Below, in pieces: positions 1-4,514 of a DNA stretch of 5,159 bases. Positions within the stretch are counted from its first letter, which is position 1, and each line of letters opens with the position of its first letter. The translations under genes and the position numbers were made by a program. The notes below the pieces were generated by a model. That model did no database searches, was not told the origin of the DNA, and was given only the letters and a program-made list of their open reading frames with translations. This stretch comes from an uncultured Alphaproteobacteria bacterium (GTDB taxonomy: Bacteria > Pseudomonadota > Alphaproteobacteria > Micavibrionales > Micavibrionaceae). Location: positions 1 to 5,159 of the forward strand of contig CAKZMN010000281.1 in the NCBI GenBank assembly GCA_937128575.1, in the 5' to 3' direction.

Positions 1-724
1 CTACTGGCTCTTCTATAGTTTGTGGCTCTGTTGTTTCCATCTCAACATCTGTGGGGTCCTCGGCTTTTTCATCCACCGCGTCTGTCGGCAGGGCGACCGC
101 GCCTTTTACCCATGCAATGTTTTCCGCGCTCCATGGTTTGGGGCTGGAGGGGACGGTTTTTGTGGAGCTGATGCGCGTTCCACCGCCGGTTTTTAGATTT
201 ACAATGCCGCCATCGTTGGACACTCTGATTGCGCCTTCTTCGACATAAATCCAGCATTCTTGATCTTTCATAGAGCGCAGAATTTTAGTGCCGCGAATGC
301 CGATGGTGCCGAAATCTAACTCGATTTGAACATCTGGTTTTTTGACCTTGCCCAAGGCGCCGCTGACGTAAACGAAACTGGCCTGCAGGACATTAAAGCG
401 CGCGCGGTTTTCCTTTGGCGCTTCTGGATCGTAGATATAGTCATCGATTGTCAGGCTGCCATCGGCGCCGTTTAGGGCGATTGTGGTTTCATCGATGAAG
501 GTGATTTTTGCGTGATCGCCCGCGTCCGTTAACACTGTGTCGCCGAGATAGATCATATCGCCCGTATTAAGCGCAGTCGGGGCGGTCTGGCTCTCGCGCT
601 CCACCAATACTGTGCCGTTTGTGTAAGTTGCGGTGCCGATGTGATCGGCGGCTAGGGCTGTGCCAATATGCAGCGAACATATAAATCCCGTAAGCGCGAT
701 TGATTGAATATGTTTTCTGAGCAT
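1..724 (-). CDS. FecR-domain periplasmic protein, C-terminus off the window
   Basis: The reading frame is open for 241 codons from an ATG at 724 to the left edge, so the gene is partial. Residues 1-25 form a Sec signal peptide (basic start, hydrophobic core, TALA cleavage region), placing the product in the periplasm. Residues about 30-190 match the FecR domain: GDTVLTDAGDHAKITFIDET at 61-80, IDDYIYDP at 93-100, and the family hallmark GTIGIRGT at 139-146. After about residue 213 the chain becomes acidic and rich in Glu, Thr and Pro. The start is supported by AAGGA about 8 bases upstream. In the iron-uptake prototype FecR is a membrane sensor that controls an ECF sigma factor. Here the domain follows a cleavable signal peptide, with no transmembrane anchor or sigma gene visible, so that role is not supported. 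Stand-alone FecR-domain proteins of this kind are common in alphaproteobacteria and mostly uncharacterised. The gene is divergent from the PepSY gene across 99 bases. Confidence 0.85.
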   Translation of the reverse strand, partial: MLRKHIQSIALTGFICSLHIGTALAADHIGTATYTNGTVLVERESQTAPTALNTGDMIYLGDTVLTDAGDHAKITFIDETTIALNGADGSLTIDDYIYDPEAPKENRARFNVLQASFVYVSGALGKVKKPDVQIELDFGTIGIRGTKILRSMKDQECWIYVEEGAIRVSNDGGIVNLKTGGGTRISSTKTVPSSPKPWSAENIAWVKGAVALPTDAVDEKAEDPTDVEMETTEPQTIEEPV

Positions 725-768
725 TGCGGCGTTCCTTTTAAGGTTGTTATTCATAGGTAAATTCGCGT

Positions 769-783
769 GAGGGCGCATATAAG
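769..783 (+). promoter_or_regulatory. Putative promoter -10 region for the PepSY operon
   Basis: The spacer between the divergent FecR and PepSY genes contains GAGGGCGCATATAAG, with TATAAG (778-783) as a possible -10 element. No convincing -35 hexamer lies 17-18 bases upstream. A start near 790 would give a leader of about 34 bases before the ATG at 824. Almost the same string, lacking one C, occurs upstream of the GNAT gene at 3104-3117. A promoter for the FecR gene must lie in the same 99 bases but was not resolved. Confidence 0.35.
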
Positions 784-823
784 TTTCAGTCCCCCATATA
801 AAAATATGTTAGGGTCTTTAGCT

Positions 824-1366
824 ATGAAGAGCTTATCAGTTTTATCCATTTTATTGTTGTTTTTTATCGGTCTTGCGGCGCCGTCATGGGCGCAGTTTCC
901 GAATGAAGAAATTATCCCCGAGGGTGCGCGCGGCAGATTGTCGCAAGAGCCGGCGCAGGTCTTTGCGCTGCGCCGCATTCAGGGTGAGGTGGTGGAGACC
1001 GATGCCTGGCGCGACGAGGGGCGATATTACCACGAATATACCATCATGCGCCCCGATGGGTCGGTGTTTAAGGTCGATATTAACGCTTTGAATGGAGAGG
1101 TGTTCGATATTGAGGTTGAGGTGGTGGCGGTTGATTTTTTGCCGCCCCCGGGACTGGTTGATCGGAAATATGCGCAAGACGTGGCGCTGGCCTATGCGGC
1201 GGATAAGGGCAAGGGCGTGTTTAAAGGGCAGGTTCAGGACTCTACCCTGATGTCATATGAGCGTCATTTGGTATATGGCGTGCGCATTAAAAAGGGCGTT
1301 CGTTCCTATCAAGTGTTCATTGATGCCTTTACGGGCGCCGCGCTTGAGATGGAGGAGGTGAAGTGA
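824..1366 (+). CDS. Secreted double-PepSY domain protein
   Basis: This encodes 180 residues. Residues 1-23 are a typical signal peptide ending in SWA before Gln24, so the mature protein should be periplasmic. Two PepSY-like units are visible. The first, at about 48-98, contains YTIMRPDGSVFKVDINALNG at 72-91. The second, at about 113-178, contains YGVRIKKGVRSYQVFIDAFT at 151-170. The 'polar turn, x-V-x-I/V-D-A-x-T/N-G' pattern in each is typical of the family. PepSY domains are thought to act as periplasmic inhibitory or binding modules, for example in peptidase propeptides and sensor proteins; no target is identifiable here. The ATG at 824 is preferred over an ATG at 806 and a GTG at 767, because it directly begins the signal peptide and has AGGG at 811-814; the GTG lies inside the likely promoter. 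The gene overlaps the next by one base (TGATG), indicating an operon. Confidence 0.8.
   Translation: MKSLSVLSILLLFFIGLAAPSWAQFPNEEIIPEGARGRLSQEPAQVFALRRIQGEVVETDAWRDEGRYYHEYTIMRPDGSVFKVDINALNGEVFDIEVEVVAVDFLPPPGLVDRKYAQDVALAYAADKGKGVFKGQVQDSTLMSYERHLVYGVRIKKGVRSYQVFIDAFTGAALEMEEVK
1351..1360 (+). promoter_or_regulatory. Strong ribosome binding site deciding the start of the 1366 gene
   Basis: GGAGGAGGTG lies at the end of the PepSY coding region. Its AGGAGG core (1353-1358) is 7 bases from the ATG at 1366 but only 4 from a GTG at 1363, so the ATG is the better start. The PepSY stop codon TGA shares its last base with this ATG, which suggests translational coupling. Confidence 0.75.
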
Positions 1367-1812
1367 TGCTGCGCTGGAGCTTAATCATATTTTCCGTTTT
1401 GGTTTTTGGCGGCGTTTCTTTTTCGGCGTTTGCGGAAGAGGGCGCGACCCTGAAGAAAGAGCCGTACCGGATTTTGCTGAAGTTTTATGATCAAAATGAA
1501 AATGCCATTACCTATCATCGATATTGCATTGATAGCCGCACCTTCCCGCCGGCGCAATTTATCTACAACGCGAATTATGTATCCTTGGAGCTGCAGAATG
1601 AAATGCAGAAGGCGTTTCCGAAGCGCAGCCGCGCCGATATTGAAGAGTTTGTTTTAAAGCGCGGGGATTACTTGCAGCGCAAATATACCCAGACGGCCTT
1701 TGATGAGGGGTGCTACAGCCTGTGGGCGAACGCGGCGAAAAAGCATTATGAGATGTTCACAAAAATGGAAACGGACGTTATTAAGCGCTATATCGAAAAT
1801 CGTCTGCGATAG
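1366..1812 (+). CDS. Secreted di-cysteine helical protein, paralogue A (unknown family)
   Basis: I do not recognise this family. The 148-residue product has a signal peptide (1-23, ending AFA before Glu24), so it is probably periplasmic. The mature part has exactly two cysteines, C54 and C116, separated by 61 residues, which could form one disulfide. The chain between and after them is charged and looks helical, and is rich in Lys, Arg, Glu and Tyr. From the second cysteine onward it aligns without gaps to the product of the gene at 1878: GC-x4-A-x-AA-x2-H-x5-KM-x4-I-x2-Y is identical in both. The two are therefore inferred to be tandem paralogues. Overlap with the PepSY stop and the strong ribosome binding site argue for co-expression with that protein. 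An interaction between them is plausible but not shown. No catalytic motif was found. Confidence 0.75.
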   Translation: MLRWSLIIFSVLVFGGVSFSAFAEEGATLKKEPYRILLKFYDQNENAITYHRYCIDSRTFPPAQFIYNANYVSLELQNEMQKAFPKRSRADIEEFVLKRGDYLQRKYTQTAFDEGCYSLWANAAKKHYEMFTKMETDVIKRYIENRLR

Positions 1813-1864
1813 ATATTTTCCTGCCGCGATGTTTGATTGTTGCGCGCGCTTTGCGCTAAACTTA

Positions 1865-1869
1865 AAGGA
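1865..1869 (+). promoter_or_regulatory. Ribosome binding site deciding the start of the 1878 gene
   Basis: AAGGA sits 8 bases before the ATG at 1878. An in-frame ATG at 1869 overlaps this motif and would have no room for its own site, so 1878 is chosen as the start. Confidence 0.65.
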
Positions 1870-1877
1870 TGGATTTT

Positions 1878-2381
1878 ATGAACAAATTGAAATTTAGCGC
1901 TGGGGTTTTTGTTTTGTTTGCGGCGTGTCTTTTGATGCTGTCGCCCTTTGGTCATGCGGCGGAAAGCCCAGACGCTGCCGAAGCGGCCGCGGCTGAACGC
2001 TTGATTTCAAAGCCCGTTAATCACGATGACCGTATATCTAGGTTATCGGCGCTGTATAAGATGAATGTGTCTGGTGATGCGTATTTGGCGGCCTGTAATA
2101 AGGGCAAGGATGCGCTGCGCACGGCCTCTTATATGGCCAATACGCAGGCGGTGAAGGCTGCGTTGATCAAGGAAGTTGGGATTGTGTTTAAGGGCCTGAC
2201 GGAAAAGCAAAGCAAGATGGCGGTAGAGCGCAGGCGTACAAAGGTTATGAATGCGGCTTTTTATCATTTTGATCAGCGAGGGTGCGCCAACAGTAAGGCG
2301 CAAGCCGCGCGCACGCATGTTGTGAAGATGGGCAAGATGAAGGCCTCGGCGATTTGGCAGTATCTGCGCGATATTAAATAA
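1878..2381 (+). CDS. Secreted di-cysteine helical protein, paralogue B (unknown family)
   Basis: I do not recognise this family. The product is 167 residues, with a signal peptide whose hydrophobic core spans about 8-23 and whose cleavage site is near GHAA (25-28). The mature protein starts with an Ala/Glu-rich stretch (about 32-41). It then has a helical domain with two cysteines, C73 and C136, 62 residues apart, against 61 in the upstream neighbour. After the second cysteine, 10 of 33 aligned residues are identical to that neighbour without gaps, and the AN, E-x4-F and FD landmarks upstream of it also correspond. This supports a tandem duplication followed by strong divergence. A 65-base gap separates the two genes, with no convincing terminator in it, so they are probably one transcript ending at the hairpin at 2412. 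The location is likely periplasmic; the function is unknown. Confidence 0.75.
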   Translation: MNKLKFSAGVFVLFAACLLMLSPFGHAAESPDAAEAAAAERLISKPVNHDDRISRLSALYKMNVSGDAYLAACNKGKDALRTASYMANTQAVKAALIKEVGIVFKGLTEKQSKMAVERRRTKVMNAAFYHFDQRGCANSKAQAARTHVVKMGKMKASAIWQYLRDIK

Positions 2382-2411
2382 GAATTTCGAATATTGATGC
2401 TTATGAAAGCG

Positions 2412-2439
2412 CCGCGTTATTGATTGTAGCGCGGTTTTT
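2412..2439 (+). terminator. Rho-independent terminator of the PepSY operon
   Basis: CCGCG (2412-2416) pairs with CGCGG (2430-2434) around a 13-base loop and is followed by TTTTT (2435-2439). It lies 31 bases after the stop of the 1878 gene, as expected for that operon. The loop contains the stop codon of the convergent gene (2417-2419), and the right arm lies in that gene's last codons. On the opposite strand only a weak T-rich stretch follows, so it may be partly bidirectional. Confidence 0.65.
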
Positions 2440-2941
2440 CTTCGCCCATATCACCGGCGGCGGTTTCTATGGTGGCGACGTGCGCAGGCTGGTTCGTTGG
2501 GCGCTCTATGTGGTCTTGCATGACGTGTTCTATGGGGCCAGAGCAGCCCTTGGCGTTATAGATACCCATCATTAGCGAGCGGCGCTGCTCCGCGACGTCT
2601 TGGATGCCATCGGCTTCGTGTTCTGTGTTGTCGGTGGAGGTTTTGAGCAATAGGCCAGCGGCGGCAATGCCAATGCCGCCCGTGACGGTTCCCACAAGGA
2701 AAGACCCGACAGCGCCCGCCGCGCTAATGCCGCGGTTTTTCATTTTGCTGTCATCCTTGATGTCTTGGGTTGTGATGATGATGTCGCGCATCAATGCGGC
2801 TTCCTGCGACAGCTCTCCGCAGCCCATTTCAACATCGCCTAGGCGGCTAACCTCTAGGGTGACTGCGTCTGACGCGAAAGCAGCGCCGGAGCTGGATAGC
2901 ATGGCGAGTATGCAGACGGATAAGGTTAGGTGTTTCTTCAT
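2417..2941 (-). CDS. Exported protein with Gly/Ala-rich membrane-like segment between two cysteines
   Basis: I do not recognise the family. The 174-residue product begins with a clear signal peptide (1-23, ending AFA before Ser24). The mature chain has C41 in a VEMGCGELSQEA context, then a charged stretch. A hydrophobic, small-residue-rich segment follows at about 71-99, repeating Gly and Ala (GISAAGAVGSFLVGTVTGGI at 71-90). Next come an acidic region, an Arg-rich stretch around 119-121, and C133 in AKGC. The C-terminal 40 residues are polar. The Gly/Ala segment could be a membrane-inserting hairpin or helix, and the two cysteines could pair in the periplasm. The ATG at 2941 is chosen because it starts the signal peptide directly, although no Shine-Dalgarno sequence precedes it. 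The gene is convergent with the PepSY operon and divergent from the acetyltransferase, so it is probably monocistronic. Confidence 0.75.
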   Translation of the reverse strand: MKKHLTLSVCILAMLSSSGAAFASDAVTLEVSRLGDVEMGCGELSQEAALMRDIIITTQDIKDDSKMKNRGISAAGAVGSFLVGTVTGGIGIAAAGLLLKTSTDNTEHEADGIQDVAEQRRSLMMGIYNAKGCSGPIEHVMQDHIERPTNQPAHVATIETAAGDMGEEKPRYNQ

Positions 2942-3032
2942 TGGAGGCTTTTGAAGGAGGTTTTTAATCGTTGAATAACTAATAAACTCTACGGTGATTT
3001 CCGCTTAACATCAAGGATTGTGCGGGTTCTAT

Positions 3033-3056
3033 CCACATTAAAGCTTTGTGGTTTTT
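3033..3056 (+). terminator. Terminator-like hairpin with no obvious upstream plus-strand gene
   Basis: CCACA (3033-3037) pairs with TGTGG (3047-3051) around a 9-base loop and is followed directly by TTTTT. The T-run gives it a plus-strand orientation. The nearest upstream gene on that strand ends at 2381 and has its own terminator, so this one would end a transcript starting inside or just after the minus-strand gene at 2941. It may be the 3' end of a small RNA, or a chance structure. Confidence 0.35.
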
Positions 3057-3067
3057 CGCGCGTGGGG

Positions 3068-3087
3068 GATAAGTTTTATGGCTTATC
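3068..3087. repeat. Inverted repeat upstream of the GNAT gene promoter
   Basis: GATAAG (3068-3073) and CTTATC (3082-3087) form a perfect 6-bp inverted repeat with an 8-base spacer. A second pair of CGCGCG arms (3057-3062 and 3092-3097) flanks it. The inner repeat abuts the proposed -35 element at 3088. It could be an operator for a dimeric regulator; no known regulator site was recognised. Confidence 0.35.
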
Positions 3088-3117
3088 TTGCCGCGCGGGG
3101 CTTGAGGGCGATATAAG
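3088..3117 (+). promoter_or_regulatory. Putative promoter of the GNAT gene, possibly leaderless
   Basis: TTGCCG (3088-3093) and TATAAG (3112-3117) are spaced 18 bases apart, acceptable for a housekeeping sigma promoter. Seven bases after the -10 element is position 3124, the first base of the ATG. No Shine-Dalgarno sequence is at a usable distance; GAGGG at 3104-3108 is 15 bases away. A leaderless message is the simplest reading. Confidence 0.4.
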
Positions 3118-3123
3118 CAATCT

Positions 3124-3696
3124 ATGACAACCGTTATTGAGACCCCCCGATTAATTTTGAGACAGTGGCGCGCAGAAGATGCGCCGCTATTTGCGCGCAT
3201 TAATGGTGATCCCTTGATCATGCAATATATGCCGCGCGTTTTACCGCCCAAGGATAGTGACAAGCTGGTGAAGCGTTTTGATGATCACTTTTCCAAGCAT
3301 GGCTATGGTATGTACGCCGTGGAGAGCAGGGAAAGCGGAGTGTTTATGGGGACGGTTGGTTTGCAGCATGTTGATTTTAAAGTGCCCTTTGCCCCCGCGG
3401 TTGAGGTTGCATGGCGTTTGGATTATGAATTTTGGGGGCAGGGCTATGCCACGGAAGCCGCGCGCGCGGTGGCGGATTTTGCGTTTAATGATTTGAAGCT
3501 TAAGGAAATCGTGGCCTTTACGGTTCATGATAATACGCGATCAATACATGTGATGGAAAAGCTTGGTATGGCGCATGATGAGAAGGGCGATTTTGATTAC
3601 CCGAGCTTGCCAAAGGGGCATCCGCTGGGGCGGCATGTGCTTTATCGTTTGAAGGCGAAGGATTATAGCTCTGCGGCGGTAAGCCAAGATGCCTAG
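3124..3696 (+). CDS. GNAT family N-acetyltransferase, RimJ/RimL type
   Basis: The 190-residue product is a full-length GNAT protein of the RimJ/RimL-like (Acetyltransf_3) group, expected to transfer acetyl from acetyl-CoA to an amine in the cytoplasm. The usual opening ETPRLILRQWRAEDAPLF is at 6-23, and DP-x-I-M-x-Y-M-P follows at 29-37. PAVEVAWRL (91-99) leads into the acetyl-CoA-binding motif WGQGYATEAARA at 104-115. The N-x2-S-x3-VMEKLGM block is at 137-149, and DFDYP with GHPLGRHVLYRL completes the family pattern at 157-176. No signal peptide is present. The RimJ and RimL prototypes acetylate ribosomal protein N-termini, but many relatives act on other substrates, so the substrate is unassigned. 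It appears to be a single-gene unit, starting at the promoter at 3088 and ending near the hairpin at 3711. Confidence 0.92.
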   Translation: MTTVIETPRLILRQWRAEDAPLFARINGDPLIMQYMPRVLPPKDSDKLVKRFDDHFSKHGYGMYAVESRESGVFMGTVGLQHVDFKVPFAPAVEVAWRLDYEFWGQGYATEAARAVADFAFNDLKLKEIVAFTVHDNTRSIHVMEKLGMAHDEKGDFDYPSLPKGHPLGRHVLYRLKAKDYSSAAVSQDA

Positions 3697-3710
3697 TCAG
3701 AGGGTCAGCG

Positions 3711-3731
3711 CGCAATAACGGTTTGCGTTTT
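3711..3731 (+). terminator. Weak terminator-like hairpin after the GNAT gene
   Basis: CGCAA (3711-3715) pairs with TTGCG (3723-3727) around a 7-base loop, followed by four T residues (3728-3731). It begins 15 bases after the GNAT stop codon. The stem is short and the T-run brief, so this is a tentative call based mainly on position. Confidence 0.35.
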
Positions 3732-3841
3732 GATATTAATCGGTTTATGTTTATAGGGTCTTGAGCGTTTCTTGCTCACCGATTTTCTCTTTGCTGCGTA
3801 TATTCATTTTTCTTTTTCACCTCAGTCGAAAGATTATCTCG

Positions 3842-4165
3842 ATGTCTAATCGCTCATTAAAATTTTTGGTTTTAGCCGCGCCTTTGCTTTTGGGCGCTTG
3901 TGGAGAAGGGTACGAAATGGTGCGCAGCGACTCTTTCCCGTATAACAATGAACGCACAGCGGGTACTGGCGTTGCCTATGTTTTGGCGAAGTTGATGCCA
4001 GAGCGTGAATTAAATCTTGAGCCAGTGACACGTGCGGAAGAGCCGAAGGTTATCGAACCTGCGTCAGCCGAGCCTGTTGCAGAGCCTGTGGCGGAAACAA
4101 AAGAAATCCTTGATGATCTGGAAACAGAGATGGATGAGATTTTCGAAGACGCTCAGAAGAAGTAA
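3842..4165 (+). CDS. Small lipoprotein with acidic Pro/Glu-rich tail
   Basis: The 107-residue product has a lipoprotein signal peptide: MSNRSLK, a hydrophobic core and the lipobox LLGAC with Cys20 as the acylation site. Gly at +2 rather than Asp suggests outer-membrane sorting under the E. coli rule, if that applies here. The mature part has a short conserved-looking stretch (NNERTAGTGVAYVLAKLMPE at 35-54). An acidic linker of EPA/EPV repeats follows (about 66-85), then a strongly acidic, probably helical C-terminus (about 86-107). The ATG at 3842 is chosen because it begins the signal peptide; only a weak GAAAGA motif precedes it, and an upstream TTG at 3761 would add residues that spoil the signal. 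I do not recognise the family. It may tether to, or bridge from, the membrane, but this is inferred from composition only. Confidence 0.7.
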   Translation: MSNRSLKFLVLAAPLLLGACGEGYEMVRSDSFPYNNERTAGTGVAYVLAKLMPERELNLEPVTRAEEPKVIEPASAEPVAEPVAETKEILDDLETEMDEIFEDAQKK

Positions 4166-4233
4166 GTTCTTCACTGCTTTCGTGTCTTACTCCTGATCCC
4201 CGTTCAAATTTTTAGTTATTTATTGTTTTAGCT

Positions 4234-4249
4234 GGTGCCTTGCGGCATC
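4234..4249 (+). terminator. Possible hairpin terminator after the lipoprotein gene
   Basis: GGTGCC (4234-4239) pairs with GGCATC (4244-4249), including one G-T wobble, around the tetraloop TTGC. The bases after it, GGTTTATC, give only a weak T-run. It lies 69 bases after the lipoprotein stop codon. This is tentative. Confidence 0.3.
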
Positions 4250-4339
4250 GGTTTATCAATGATTTGCGCTGCGTTAGTATAGCGAGATGAAAAATTAGAT
4301 AAAATACGCGTAAATATTGTCTTTTGTTTTCTTAAATAA

Positions 4340-4352
4340 TAACCGACGGTTA
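4340..4352. promoter_or_regulatory. Palindromic operator-like site TAACCG-A-CGGTTA
   Basis: TAACCG and CGGTTA are exact inverted copies around a single A, in an otherwise AT-rich stretch. The right arm overlaps the candidate -35 element at 4350-4355 of the coiled-coil gene. This arrangement would suit a dimeric repressor, but no known consensus was matched. Confidence 0.35.
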
Positions 4353-4514
4353 AGCTATTTTGTTTAACATAATAATTATAGGTCGTATCTATTGCGGCCT
4401 TGGGTTTATTATTTGTAATCCGTTTTCGTCAAGAACTGACAAATCAATTCAAGTAAAGCTTTATCAAGCTGGCTTCTTCTCACAAGGGGGCCGGGAAAAA
4501 AGAAAGGTGTGGCC

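Larger units (their letters stand above)
4166..4514. other. 349-base AT-rich spacer between the lipoprotein and coiled-coil genes
   Basis: No supportable gene was found on either strand. The first third holds a possible hairpin (4234-4249) that may end the lipoprotein transcript. The middle (about 4290-4380) is very AT-rich and contains the palindrome at 4340-4352. TTAAGC (4350-4355) with TAATTA (4373-4378), 17 bases apart, is a weak promoter candidate for the coiled-coil gene, which would give a leader of about 130 bases. The end carries a G-rich patch and AAAGG (4503-4507), the ribosome binding site for the ATG at 4515. Confidence 0.5.

Noticed and set aside
1..724. Anti-sigma FecR sensor of a TonB-dependent iron uptake system
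   Set aside because: No ECF sigma factor, TonB-dependent receptor or transmembrane anchor is visible in the window, and the protein begins with a cleavable signal peptide.
795..808. CATAT/ATATG inverted repeat as an operator
   Set aside because: The arms are short and purely AT apart from the end bases, in an AT-rich promoter region, so chance occurrence is likely.
1836..1860. GC-rich stem in the gap between the two paralogue genes as an intra-operon terminator
   Set aside because: A GCGC/GCGC pairing can be drawn, but no T-run follows and the stem is short, so read-through is expected.
1878..1930. Lipobox in paralogue B (FAAC at residues 14-17)
   Set aside because: Phe replaces the usual Leu at -3, and the residues after the Cys remain strongly hydrophobic, so this Cys sits inside the signal core rather than at a cleavage site.
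2604..2954. Plus-strand 116-codon open frame opposite the 2417-2941 gene
   Set aside because: The minus-strand gene has a clean signal peptide and sensible composition. The plus-strand frame is Met-, Ser- and Pro-rich, with no ribosome binding site placed for it.
2954..2961. Fragment of a 16S rRNA gene 3' end (ACCTCCTT on the minus strand)
   Set aside because: Only the 8-base motif matches; no flanking helix 45 or other rRNA sequence is present.
2954..2973. AAGGAGGT on the plus strand as a ribosome binding site for a leader peptide
   Set aside because: The only start at proper spacing is TTG at 2971, which reads TTG AAT AAC TAA, three codons only. This is too short to support.
2979..3263. 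Minus-strand 94-codon open frame across the spacer and GNAT start
   Set aside because: It overlaps the clearly identified GNAT gene and the promoter region, shows no family resemblance or signal peptide, and has odd composition. It is an open shadow frame.
3762..3778. TGAGC/GCTCA hairpin as a second terminator after the GNAT gene
   Set aside because: The 5-bp stem is not followed by a continuous T-run, only a pyrimidine-rich stretch. The hairpin at 3711 is closer to the stop codon.
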